A stretch of DNA of 64,000 nt from Polytrichum commune. Its lineage: Eukaryota > Streptophyta > Polytrichopsida > Polytrichales > Polytrichaceae. The stretch's first letter is position 1. Every line of letters starts with the position of its first letter. Below the pieces are notes generated by a model that made no database searches, was not told the origin of the DNA, and saw only the letters and a list, made by a program, of their open reading frames with translations. The position numbers and the translations under genes are program-made. Positions 10,871-22,029 of this stretch are shown here, one piece after another. The stretch spans positions 25,143,666 to 25,207,665 of the forward strand of contig OX485807.1 in the NCBI GenBank assembly GCA_950295325.1, given 5' to 3'.

Positions 10871-11440
10871 GGGGAACGTGGGAACGCGGGGGCGGACGGA
10901 GGGAACGAGGGGGCGGACATAGGGGAACTCGGGCGGACGGAAGGGAACGAAGCGCGGACGGGAGGGAACGTACGGGAACATGGGGCGGACGGGAGGGGAA
11001 CGTGGGGCGGACTGGAGGGGAACGCGGGCGGACGGGAGGGGAACGTAGCGCGGACGGGAGGGGAACGTAGCGCGGACGGGAGGGGAACGTAGCGCAGACG
11101 GGAGGGAACATGGGGCGGACGGGAGGGAACGTGGGGCGGACGGGAGGGAACGTGGGGCGGACGGGAGGGAACGTGGGCGGACGGGAAGGGAACGCGGGGC
11201 GGACGGGAAGGGAACGCGGGGCGGACGGGAAGGGAACGCGGGGCGGACGGGAAGGGAACGGGTGCGGACTGGGGGGGAACGGGTGCGGACTGGGGGGGAA
11301 CGGGCGCGGACGGGAGGGAACGGGTGCGGACTGGGGGGAACGCGGTAGGGAACGGGTGCGGACGTTAGGAAACGGGTGGGAACGTGAACGCACGGCGGGG
11401 GAACGTGGGGCGGACGTGAGGGAACTTGGGGCGGACAGAG
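10871..11440 (+). repeat. G-rich minisatellite, about 22-bp unit
   Basis: More than twenty imperfect copies of a ~22-bp unit are visible. Variants include GGACGGGAGGGGAACGTAGC and GGACGGGAGGGAACGTGGGG, and later GGACGGGAAGGGAACGCGGG. The plus strand is strongly G-rich with many runs of three or more G, which makes G-quadruplex formation plausible. Long open frames on both strands here are a by-product of the stop-free repeat, not genes. Confidence 0.95.
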
Positions 11441-11715
11441 CCCTCCGCGTTCCCCCTGTCCACCCCCGCGTTCCCCCTGTCCACCCCCGCGTTCCCCCGT
11501 CCGCTCCAGCGTTCTCCCCCCCATTCCCAACCCCTTTCCGCCCCACCCCCGTCCGCTCCACCCCCCGTCCGTCCGCTCCACCCCCCTCCGCCGTCCGCAC
11601 CACCCCCCTCCGCCGTCCGCACCACCCCCCTCTCCCGTCCGCACCACCCCCCTCCGCCGTCCGCACCACCCCCCTCTCCCGTCCGCCCCACCGTCCGCCC
11701 CTGGCCGCCCCACAC
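11441..11715 (+). repeat. C-rich minisatellite, inverted relative to the G-rich block
   Basis: The plus strand switches abruptly to C-rich repeats such as CCCCCGCGTTCCCCCTGTCC and CCCCTCCGCCGTCCGCACCA. These are the reverse-complement type of the preceding block (GTCCGCCCC versus GGGGCGGAC). The two blocks together could fold into one large imperfect hairpin. Confidence 0.92.
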
Positions 11716-11909
11716 CCTCCTTAGTCATATTTTTCTACTTTGATTTTAACAGAACCCTAAACACAATGGCAAAATGGTTTACTTGGCAAGGGAAATATGC
11801 ACATCCACGTCGGCGTTTTCTGCCACATAGGACGCCACCTTGGCAAGAAGGTAAGTATTTTACCCACCCTAGTCCATTCCCCCTATGTTGACCCTACGTG
11901 GACCCTATT

Positions 11910-11939
11910 GTGTCGTGACGGAGGGGTCCGTCACGACAC
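11910..11939. repeat. perfect 13-bp hairpin with GGGG loop
   Basis: The 13-base arm GTGTCGTGACGGA, a GGGG loop, and the exact reverse complement TCCGTCACGACAC. It lies between the minisatellite and the inverted integrase fragment. Confidence 0.9.
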
Positions 11940-11946
11940 GCCCTGA

Positions 11947-11969
11947 CATGACGGCACGACACCGTCATG
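11947..11969. repeat. perfect 8-bp hairpin next to the first one
   Basis: CATGACGG, a 7-base spacer CACGACA, then CCGTCATG. It shares the CGACAC and TGACG words with the neighbouring hairpin, so the two probably belong to one small structured element or a transposon end. Confidence 0.8.
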
Positions 11970-11987
11970 ACGTCGCGATAGACAACC

Positions 11988-12391
11988 CTGTAGAGTAGCC
12001 TCCAAACCATACACTAAAGAGAAAGGAATAGCTTGTGTAGTCACCTTGTAAGTAGTCCGATAAGCCCATAATGCCGCCGTCAATTTTTTATCCCAATCCC
12101 TTTTAGAATCCAAAATTGTCTTGCATAATATGCTTACCAAGATCCCATTGACCCGCTCCGTTTGTCCATTCGTTTGAGGATGATAAGGTGTAGTCTTCCT
12201 ATAGTCAATTTGAAACTTGTTGGTCATTTCTTGAATTAAGGAATTCAAGAAATGAGTTCCTCTATCACTCACCAAAATCTTAGGCACTCCAAACCTCGAG
12301 ATGATGTTTTCATACATGAACGTGGCCGCATGTGCCGCCGTGTCGGTCTTGACCGCTTTAGCCTCCGCCCACTTGGTGAGATATTCGGGTG
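11988..12391 (-). pseudogene. gypsy integrase fragment, inverted
   Basis: The minus strand encodes EYLTKWAEAKAVKTDTA, then SRFGVPKILVSDRGTHFLN, TPYHPQTNGQTERVNG and WAYRTTYKVTT, and breaks off at LVYGLEATL. This is the middle of the integrase core of the same family as the Pol at 1-4.1 kb. The right end abuts plus-strand reverse transcriptase sequence directly, forming a head-to-head chimera. The frame stays open past the homology into the hairpin DNA. Confidence 0.88.
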
Positions 12392-15032
12392 CTAGACCAA
12401 TTAGACAGAAGGAGAGAAGGATGAACCCTCAGTTGTAGTTGTTAGTAAGGGCAAAATTAGAAAGGTTGTTAAGGGCTGGTTTTATAAAGCTTGTAGAGAT
12501 CACGAATTGGGTGTCTCCGATGGTGTTGGTTAAGAAAAAAATTGGGAAGTTGAGGGTGTGTGTGAATTATAGGAAGCTGAATGCTTGCACAAAAAAAATC
12601 ACTTTCCTTTACCATTCATAACTCTCCTTTAAGAAGAGGTAGGGGGTCATGCTCGCTAAACGTTCATGGATGGTTATGCAGGCTATAATCAAATTGCCAT
12701 AGCATTACAAGACGTACACAAAACGGCCTTCACTATTCCTTGGGACACATTTGTGTGGGTGGTCATGCCATTTGGATTGTATAACGCTCCAGCCACGTTT
12801 CAAAGGTTGGTCATGTACATCTTCACCGACTTGTTGTACAAATCTATGACAGTCTTCATTAATGATTTTAGCACTCAGTCGAATTCTAGTCAACACTTGG
12901 GATGTGTGAGAGAAGCTTTGGTTAGATATAGACAAATGCAGTTAGCTTTGAATCTAGACAAGACCTTTTTGGGAGTTCAGATAGGGGTGCTGTTAGGCTA
13001 TGTGATGAGTGAGAAGGGCATGGAACGAGATCCCGAGAAGATAGCAGTCATAGATGAGTTGGCCACACCAACCAATGCCAAAGGCATAGCCAACTTGTTA
13101 GGACATGTAGGTTGGTATAGAGAGTTGATACCGGATTATGCAAAGATCGCAGTGCCTATCACTCAACTGCTCAAGAAGGATTGTAAGTTTGAATGGACAG
13201 ATGCATGCCAAAGGGCATTTGAGGAGTTAAGGTCGAAACTCAGTACCTATCCGGTGTTAGTGCCGCCCGATTGGGGAAAACCATTTCACGTGTTTTGTGA
13301 TGCTAGTTTAGTCACTATAGGTAGCGCATTATGTCAACCGACGGGGGACAAGGGAAAGGATCAACCTGTCGCTTATGCAAGCAGACAGTTAACCCCTGCA
13401 GAGAGAAATTATTCTACCACAGAGAGGGAGTGCTTGGCCATGGTCTTCTCGGTCAAGAATTTCACCATTACCTCATGTGTAATCCGGTGGTCTTCTTTGT
13501 TGATTATATGGCGATCAAGTTCTTAGTCAACAAAGCGGAGTTGAGTGGGAGGTTGGCTAGATGGGTCCTCATATTGGAGGAGTTCGACTACATTGTTGAG
13601 TATAATCCTGGGCGTATGCACTTGCAAGCCGACCATTTATCAAGGTTGTCAGATGAGGTGGGATCCAACCCAGTAGACGACAGTCTGAGGGACGACAAGC
13701 TCTTTTTAGTCATAGCTCAGGCGGATTGGTACTCAGGCATAGTGGAGTTCCTCACAACCCAACAATTGACTAGAGATTGGACGAGGGAGGAAAGAAAAAA
13801 TGTCAGAGTTAATAGTCGATACTACACAGTGATAGGCCATAGACTGTTCAGGAGGGAAATGGATGGGATCTTGCGGCGTTGTGTGTCTGAGGTTGAAGCG
13901 CCCTCCATATTGGCTGCATGCCATGATAGTGCCTGTGATGGTCATTTCTCGGGATTACTCACTGGCCAAAAGATGATCAGGGCATGTTATTTCTGGCCCG
14001 ACTTGTTTAAAGATGCTAAGGAGTACGTTAGGAAATGTGATGTCTGTCAAAGGTATGCGAGGAATGACCTCCACATAGAGATGCCTCTGTATGTGTCATT
14101 GCCTCTAGTTCCCTTTGAAAAATGGGGGATAGATTATGTGGGCGAGGTTCATCCCCGTTCTTCAAAGGGTATGGCTTACATCGTGGTTGCGACCAAGTAC
14201 CTGACCAAGTGGGTGGAAGCTAAGGCGGTGAAGACGAACACAACCGCCAATGCCACCACATTCATATATGAGAACATCATTTCAAGGTTTGGGTGTCCTA
14301 AGATTCTAGTTAGCGATAGGGACACACACTTCTTGAATGAGATGTTTCAAGAACTGATAGATAGGTTTAAGATAGACCATAGAAAAACAACTCCTTATCA
14401 TCCGCAGACCAATGGTCAAACGGAGCGTGTTAACGGAACTCTGGTGAGCATCCTTCGCAAGACAATTCATGATTCAAAGAGGGATTGGAACGTCAAGTTA
14501 ACAGCGGCATTATGGGCTTATCGCACAACCTTTAAGGTGACGACACAAGCGACTCCATTCTCTTTAGTATATGGGTTGGAAGCTACATTATCCATTGAGT
14601 TCGAAGTCGAATCATTGCGGGTCGCTGTGAATTCGCGTCTCACAGATAGTCAGTCATTAAGAAATCGACTGACAACATTGGAGGAACTTGACGAAATGAG
14701 AAGGATGAGCGCTCAGAACATTGAGGCCATTCAAAGGCGAAGGAAAATCGCCTTCGACAAAAAACACAAGAAAAGAGCACTAAGCCCAGGTATGATGGTC
14801 ATGATTCAGGATGCGAGGAAGTTAGAATTTCCTGGTAAGTTTGATGCAGTTTGGTTGGGTCCCTATCTTGTTCGTGAAGCCTCCCCAACAACTCGTTGCA
14901 ATTGGAGACACTGAATGGAGAGAGCTTCCCAACACGGACTTCAAGAAGTAGGTGCAAGGAGTATCGAGCTTGAAACGATGCTTGCCTGCGGAGCAAGAGA
15001 CTTTGGGTTCGGTCCCAGATGGTCGCCAATTA
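12392..15032 (+). pseudogene. second Ty3/gypsy Pol, frameshifted
   Basis: It starts inside the reverse transcriptase (GARPIRQKERRMNPQL) and covers the rest of RT, RNase H and integrase (DRDTHFLNE, PQTNGQTERVNG). Breaks seen by comparison with the first copy: TAG at 12436-12438 (Gln expected); a one-base loss near 12590 followed by two further TAA stops before 12665; a one-base loss near 13460 that switches the frame from 12666-13526 to 13331-14914; and another one-base loss near 14883 that removes the C-terminal tail. The RT box reads FINDF, so one catalytic Asp of the FVDD box is Asn. It cannot make a full product. The 3' end runs directly into an LTR start. Confidence 0.92.
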
Positions 15033-16120
15033 TGTGAGCCCAAATTAGGTGCCCACATGTGTTCTTAGGCTAAAAGGCCATTAAAACCTTTACTTTGGTT
15101 TTTGCAATTGTCATTCAAAAGCATAAGAAAAAGGGAGGGCCTAAGTTAGATTAGAATGGGGGTTAAAACTTTTATGTTAGTGTTTTAGTTCTTGTTGGTC
15201 TGGAGGAATAGTTGGGAGTTAATTAGGAGGGCTCTCAACTTGAAGCTTAGATTTTGTGTGTGGGGGTTAATTTGACTAAGTTAGGACTGGCCATTGTCCA
15301 TTGTGGGAGGGGGGCCACTGTCGGCCCTAGTGAATTTCGGAGACAAAGGATCAGGTGCGGCTGGCTGCTAGGCGGTTGCTCTCGGCTTTTCCAGACATGC
15401 ACTCTCTTGCGGTTAGCGGTGGAACGGGGGTATGCCAGGGCAATTCAGGGGAAACCTCGGCGAGGGGAAGGCAGGGAATGCGATGGTTGAGGGAGAAATC
15501 AACTGCCGCTAGGGCGTCGCCAATGCAACTACTGCCGCTCACGAGATTGAACTACTGGGAGGACAAGGAAGCTGCTGAAACGATGGGCAGTTGCCGTTCG
15601 ATTTTGAGCTTGCAGCCGGGAAGCGCATGGGTTCAGGTGGTCTGGGAAGATCCCAGCACCGTGGTTACTCGAAGGGCGCCATCACCAGCATGAGCACAAA
15701 CCAAGCAACCGAGGTGACTGGAGTGGGCATCATCCGCCCACCCCCGAATGTAGGCTGCTGCCGCATTACAATTCTGAACTGGTTGAAAGTATCAACAACT
15801 TCCTGAATCGGGGTATGGAATTGTGGGTGCGGAGCGGCCAGCTAAGTTCGGCAACAACGATTGGATCAGACATGGGATCTCAAAGGGAAGGGCAATCGGT
15901 GGTTGCATAAGGTACACAAATCATCCAGGAAGTCGGTGGCTAACACCTACTGCTGTCGCTCCTAAAAACTCTAACACTTCCCTCTTAACCATTTTGTCTT
16001 TGCCCTTCTGCTGGACCTCACATTGCTACTGCACCAGGGCAGAAAGGTTGGGGCAGATGGAAGGGGAAATCTCTGAGCGGAGGTAGAGGACTGAGTAATG
16101 GAATGTTGGGATCCAGCAAG
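15033..16120 (+). repeat. LTR of the second gypsy element, interrupted
   Basis: It starts TGTGAGCCCAAATTAGGTGC immediately after Pol. An internal block (GGACTGGCCATTGTCCATTG, then a G-run) matches the LTR at 20.87 kb (GGATTGGTAATTGTTCGTTA, then a G-run). It stops at 16120, where a new LTR start (TGTGAGCCCAATATGGTGCC) begins, so a later element appears to have inserted into it. The missing 3' end may be the fragment at 23.30-23.37 kb. Small open frames inside are not genes. Confidence 0.75.
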
Positions 16121-17822
16121 TGTGAGCCCAATATGGTGCCCACATGTGCACTTGACCCCAATTAGACATTAGAACTCGGATTTGGGGGTCCATTTAATAA
16201 TTCGAAAAACATAAAAAGAGTGAAGCCTTGTTTTTAAACTTCAATTGAACACTAGGAACTGAGGCATGAATGGTGTGGAATTATTAGTTGTTAGGGAGCG
16301 GAGGATTACATGGGGGAGGGGTGAAGCCACAATTAGGAGAAATTGAGAAGTGGATTTTGTTTTGCTTGGTGTTATGGCTAGTTTAGGATTCATTTAATAG
16401 TTAGGACCCAAGCTTGCGGGCCTTGACTTAAGTTAGGGAACTTAGGCTAATGGAGGTGCCACTTAAGGGTTGGGTTAGCTACTGGGCCAAAGGGTGGTCG
16501 TTATGGGGTGAGAAGGTGTCCGTTTAAGGGGACTGCCGCACAGAAAGATAAGAAAACCGCCAGATTTCCGGGACCTGGGAATGGAGGGGTCCTCTGTTCG
16601 GGAAGGGAACTCTCGGCAGTTGCTGCACAGAAGGAGGAGGGCGCTGCAAGGAGTAGGGTGTGGTTTTTTTTTTCAGGTTTTTGAGGATTTGCGGCTAGAG
16701 GCTACAATGTGATGAAGCACTGGGTAGCAAGGAGGAGATCTGAAGGAGGGGTCGAAGCAGCTAACGGGATTTAGAGAAAGAGGAAAAAAGTTGAGCTGGG
16801 AGGGAAAAGTTTGTGAATGCTACAACCTGGACATTGTGTGTCTGGGCGGAAAACAGGGGAGATTCGGGTCCTAGGCAAGGGCCCTCGGATCATCATGCGT
16901 AATCACTGGGAGAAACCAGAAGGAGGAGGGTCATGTGTGATTCGAGGTGGCAGTTGGCAGCAGGCGTGAGGAATCACCAGCCGTTCACCAGTGCAATGTG
17001 TTTCTCTTAGATTGTGACGGTTTCCTCGCTTGGTGCCGGCCTGTTGAAGGAAGGAACATGGGCGGCACTACCAGGCATAACAAAGTTAACCAAATGTTGG
17101 GTCTCGACAGGTAATAAAGGTCACATTGATGGTTGAGGAAGTGTGGAAAATTCAGCAGGGGTGAAGAATTAGGCCCAGAGTGGCGAATGCAGGGAATGGA
17201 TTCAACTTTTCAGCTGTGCTAGGTCCAAGAGGGATCCTAGTCTGAGATCAGGGATCGAGCTGGTTCAAGCTGTTCCAACTCTCCGAGCTCTGGAAGCCAG
17301 ACCAGGGGCGACATCGGGCTAGGACCTTGCCTTCAAGCTCAGCAACATTGTAGCTGGAGCGGCCCAGGAAGGTGATTTGAAGGAGGGAGTGGACGCTGCA
17401 GAGGGATGACTGCTGGGAGAAAGGCCTGCTGCCGAAAGGGCAAGTGGCAACAGGGGCTTAGAGAAGGCAACCATTAGATTAGATGAGGAGGAGGCCTGTT
17501 GGGTTAGAGGGTGGCTGCAGTTGAACTGGGGGTTAAGGATCCACTGATTTAATTATAGTACCGGCTGGTGTTAATGACCGGACCGTGGCGATTAGAATAG
17601 TGATTAGAGTTAGCTAGGTTGTTAGTCATTAGTTGAGTTGAGGGGTGTAAAGTATTTCTAAATGTTTTGTGCTCATTTGATTGAATAAAGCTAGGAATTG
17701 AATGTGAATGTGATTTAAGCGTGAGTCACAAAGAGAATGGGAAAGAGGTTCAATATGAGCATGTGTAGCCTTATTCTCCCACCTGGATTACGACGCTTAA
17801 AGGTGGGTGTTTAAGGCTGACA
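16121..17822 (+). repeat. complete LTR (1.7 kb) of a third gypsy element
   Basis: It starts TGTGAGCCCAATATGGTGCC and ends with the shared 3' motif CACCTGGATTACGACGCTTA ... AAGGCTGACA. Both ends fit TG...CA with an inverted repeat (TGTGAGCC / GGCTGACA). An AATAAA signal lies at about 17692. This is the cleanest copy in the window and was used to place the ends of the others. Confidence 0.8.
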
Positions 17823-18690
17823 TAAATGATGCGTCCGCCGGGAGAGAAGTGGAATTAGGAGGTTGAGACTTGGAGGCACAAACTAGTGGGAGAGGAAGGA
17901 GCACTTGGAGCACGGTCAGCATCTTACTTAGGGTTTTGATTTTTGTCATTGGCTAGAATTGTCCTTGGATCGAATTGCATTTTTATTTATGCATTTTGTT
18001 TTGAGGAGGGAGCGCGGCTTAAGGTGATGTCCTAAACTCTCTGGAGAATGGCTTAAGGACATAACATTAATCTTACGATCATTAGTTCACTAAATCTTAG
18101 AGGGATAATTAATTTTAGGAGGAGTCAACTTTGACACTCACCTTGGGGTGAGTCTCCAAGTTGGGGGATTTTGAATTTGATGTGTTAGACTAGAGTGTTA
18201 GTTAGAATTGTTGAGATTGATGTCACATTGAATCACTGTCGAGAGTGAGTGCTAACTTGCAGGGGGAAGCGAATTGCTTGAGGTATGACATTCTTCAAAG
18301 TGAATTTGCTAATTAATTAAAGAAGGACTTTAGTACTTGTCTTTGTTGTTATCTATTGTAGAGGGTAATTCCTTAATCATTGCATTGTATCGGAGACGAG
18401 AGGGTGATGCCTCAGTCTTTAATGTGGTGCATGGCGAAGGTTAGCCCCTCATTCTCGGTATTGTGGTGAGTGCCAATTTAAGGAAGAGTGCGGAGGTGAT
18501 TCTCCGGCCTGACTGAGAATTGGCATGAACATGCTTATCCCATGTTTGGGATTTTCACTTAAGTGGGCTTGCAGGTTCTTTTTCTTCACCTCCTCAATTT
18601 TAAACCACATCAAGAAAAGTGAAAACATTAAAAAGTGAAGGTAGCGAGGGGTATGTTTGGTCAAGTGAGGATTGATCGATTATTTGGGGA
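17823..18690 (+). other. untranslated leader of the third gypsy element
   Basis: About 870 bp between the LTR end and the gag ATG. It holds no gene. A primer-binding site should lie just after 17822, but I see no clear match to a common plant tRNA 3' end there. Confidence 0.55.
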
Positions 18691-19076
18691 ATGCAAGGTA
18701 AGACTCGATTTCAAAAACCAAGTTTAGAATTAGGATTAGACAAAGTTACACGCATGAGGAGATTATCTATGATTAGTGAGGATGTGGAAGATGTTGAAGT
18801 TAGATTAGAAAGGTGTTTGAATGTGGAGCCTATTGTTAGTTTATTATTAGAAACATTAGAAGTAGAGGCTCAACTTGAGAAAGAGGCAACTCCTTCTGAG
18901 TTGAGTGGCGAGACATCATCGGAGACTGATACACTTAGAGAAGAGATTCCGATAGGGATTGATAGGGAAGTAGGAGAGGACACACCGGTTACCATGGCTC
19001 AGGAGGGACGTGGGATGGATCCACCACCCATACCTCCCATGCCACTCATTGATCCATTGGTTAGGCCGAGAGGGCT
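18691..19076 (+). pseudogene. N-terminal half of gypsy Gag, interrupted
   Basis: An ATG opens an acidic frame (MQGKTRFQKPSLELGLDKVT, then EVEAQLEKEATPSELSGETS) ending in the proline-rich PPPIPPMPLIDPLVRPRGL. The frame runs on into an inserted LTR (the apparent LVRHKLPPLSVVV is LTR sequence). The gag core resumes at about 22030 with PISLMPSHLPKFYG, so one gag gene is split by about 2.95 kb of inserted DNA. Confidence 0.75.
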
Positions 19077-20556
19077 TGTCAGGCACAAACTCCCACCCTT
19101 AAGCGTCGTAGTCCGGGGGGGAGCATATAACTCACACTCAATGCCTAAGGCATTCAGTCATGCCAACAGTGTTCCAAGCCCTCCAGTAATCATCTCAACC
19201 CACTAATTTATTTCATGTTGAGAGGTACAAGCATTCACAAATGTTTTCTTAGCCTTGGCCCTTCCCACTCAACCTCCTAACATTGAGCACACACTAATCT
19301 CATCCACCCCCTAACTCCCAAGGTTTTGAGCCTCACACATTATGGCTCATTAATCCACCATCCCCCTAATTTCCTAATCTAAAACTTCCCTTCCTACCTA
19401 TTTGGTAGGCTTGCCATATAATAGAATGCCATCAGTAACCCCTCAGCCCCTCGGATCCACAACATTACCCATCCTCCCTTCGCAATTCTACGCTGTCCAC
19501 AGTGACATGTAGCCCGTCAACGCCCGTCAACTGACGGCAGTTCTCGGTCGATAGCTCCAGTGCAGCCACGCCGTCCCAGGTCCTCGAGGGCTCAATTTGG
19601 GCTTCTGGCCCAAAAGTCAGCCTTTCATTTCTCAGCTGCAGCTACTTATCAGAGGCTCCAACCCTCTACCTCTGCGATCTGAGCCCCCTTGTGAGTTCGG
19701 CTGCTCCTCCTCGAGCTCAAACCTCAATCTACCTGAACACAGTTGAGTTTACTCAGGACTGCCGCAACCTCATTCACCCTCCTGTGGCATTCTTCGCATG
19801 AGCCTCAAATTTGATTATGCCTGGTTTGAATCAACCGCCCACCTTCAGCTGACTCAGTTGATAACCTTAGAGTCGCAACCCATTCACCAACATTCGGCTG
19901 CCAACCACTTGTTTTCCCTGAATCGCCAAAGTTGAGTTTCGTCCTTCATTCCACTGGCCCAACCTCTAATCCTCTTGTCTTTTCATCTCAGCTCGGCCAA
20001 GTGTAATGGCCAGCATTCTTGGTGACAAGCAGAAAAATGGCCACTGGGAAGTCCCAGCAACCAGCCCTTGATAGCATTCTAGCCAACCTTTACCGATCTC
20101 ACTAGAGGATCCACTATCAGCCACCCCCACTGTCCTTGCGGCAGCAACCAAACTTTTTCAGGGCTCCGCCCTGGACTTCATACCGACGAGTGAGAGAGAG
20201 AGCATTGAATTCCAACGCCGAGGTAGCCTCCCCCGCTACCGATTCTTCCTCCCTGATTTTTCTAGGTAACAGTCACCACCCCCCTAAAACGAACAACCCC
20301 ACACCTAAATCAACTAATAAACCCAACTACCTAACTTAGCCCAAGAGTTAGCTCTTTTTCCTAACGGTGTCTCCATCAATCTCCCTTCCCTTTCTAACTA
20401 ACCAAGGACTAACTTGTAGGCCCTTAAAGTAATTCATGTCTCAACCAACAATTACACTCTTTTCATGCTTTTGAATAATTAATAAAAGAAATCCAACACC
20501 ACTTAAAATGAGTTCTAAGAGTTAAACACACATGTGGGCACCATATTGGGCTCATA
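19077..20556 (-). repeat. gypsy-family LTR, minus orientation, nested in gag
   Basis: Read on the minus strand it starts at 20556 with TATGAGCCCAATATGGTGCC, keeps the GCATGAAAAGAGTG block, and ends with GGACTACGACGCTTAAGGGT ... near 19077 (TGTCAGG on the plus strand). It is about 1.48 kb. Its sequence is clearly diverged from the plus-oriented LTR that follows, so the pair is not a recent palindrome. Confidence 0.75.
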
Positions 20557-20602
20557 GGGCTACCAATTGTGGTTCCACAAAACTTAGTAGCGGTGGACAA
20601 GC

Positions 20603-22029
20603 TGTGAGCCCAAAAACTGGGCCCACACAGGTTCTTAAAACTGGGCCCACACAAATTCATTAAAAACTCGGGCTTTGATTTTGTCAAAGGTTCAAAATTA
20701 TAAAAAGAGTGGGGTTTCGGGTTGGATAGCAACTTAAGTTGGGAGTGGGCGCTAGTGCCTTTGTGCTTGTGAGTTAAAAAGACTTACTTAGGAGAGTAGT
20801 TAGTGGGTTATTGAAGCTTAGAGTTTAGGCTAGGTAAGTTGGATTTGTTTGGCTAAGGTAGGATTGGTAATTGTTCGTTATGGGAGGGGGGGAACTGCTC
20901 AACCTAAAAAAACCAGGACAGTGCGAATCAGGATGGGCAGAGGAGACTGTCTGCTCTCTCTCTCTGAATGCGCGGCTACAGAAGGGTTGTCTGGGAGCAG
21001 GAAAATGCTGCTGGGTAGGAGAACCTTTGGTCACTCTGTGTGAATTGGTTGGGCAATGCTGGAATGGACCTGGGTTCCCACCGCAGATCTGGCCGAGGTT
21101 GCAAAGCATCTGTAAATGGGGAACAAGCCGGGTAATGGCTGGGAAATTGTAGGAGGGGCGGCTGGAAGAGGAACACCGAAGAAATGCATCAGGATTGAAG
21201 GAAAAATCTGTGAATTCTCAGGGTTGTTAATTTTTCAAGGGCTGAAAGCTATTAAAATGAGAGGAGCGTAATGGGAAATCTAAACGAAAGCAGGAGGATG
21301 AGCTAAGGGCAGACGTTTTAGTGGGATTCGAAAACTACAAATGTGTGAATGCTGAAGGTTTAGCGGCGTGATGGCTGGGCGACCCCTCTGGGACGGAATT
21401 CGGAATCTGCCGAGCCAGTCTTGGGATCAGGAGCAACTCAAGCTTGCCGAAGTCAAGCTTGGTCTCAGCCTTCGAGATTGAGGTAACGGGAAGAGGCAGA
21501 CAGAAGGATCGAAAGGAGGTGGGGAGAACAAGGGAATCCCTTGTTAGCTTTCTGGTCTCTCTCGGTGTTGGGTTGCTGCCTTGCTCATATAGGCTGCAGC
21601 ATTGCTTGATTAAGTGGGGAAGTTAGCTCTGATATGGGAGGGGAGCTTGAGTAGCGTTGGGGGTAATGAGCATGAGTTCCTGGTTGAATGTTCCCGAAGT
21701 TGGGCACCGACTGGGGTGCAGGGGTTGAGGCAATTTAATACCCAGGCAGGGATGGGTAGTTCCTCTCATCAAATGTTCTCAAGTAGGTAGGCTATTACTT
21801 AATTAGAATTTGTTATGAGTGTGGAATTAGGATTAGATGGTGGGTTGTGTAATACAAGTATTTGTTAACACTTGGGAATGAAATCAATAAAAATTGGAAT
21901 AAAAAAAGAAGTATTGTACACACTATTCCCCCACATGTGGAGGGTCGAGGTTGCATGTGCATGAGGAACTCGTCATGTGACAAGGGAATCTCTCACCTGG
22001 ACAACGACGCATTTAAGGGTGGGGGTGAT
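20603..22029 (+). repeat. gypsy-family LTR, plus orientation, nested in gag
   Basis: It starts TGTGAGCCCAAAAACTGGGC, 46 bp after the head of the minus-oriented LTR. It contains ATTATAAAAAGAGTG and ends near the motif CACCTGGACAACGACGCATT ... GGGTGGGGG. The usual GGGCTGACA end is missing or replaced. Gag coding sequence follows at once. The 46-bp spacer resembles the Pol-LTR junction (CCAATT... next to GAGCCC) on its minus strand. Confidence 0.72.

Noticed and set aside
10781-11728. Long Pro/Arg/Ser-rich open frames on both strands
   Set aside because: They follow directly from the stop-free 22-bp minisatellite; all frames are open and no domain is present.
15351-16086. Several 60-110-codon frames
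   Set aside because: They lie in an LTR, overlap each other and show no motif.
20825-21176. Overlapping small frames on both strands
   Set aside because: LTR sequence; no conserved protein.
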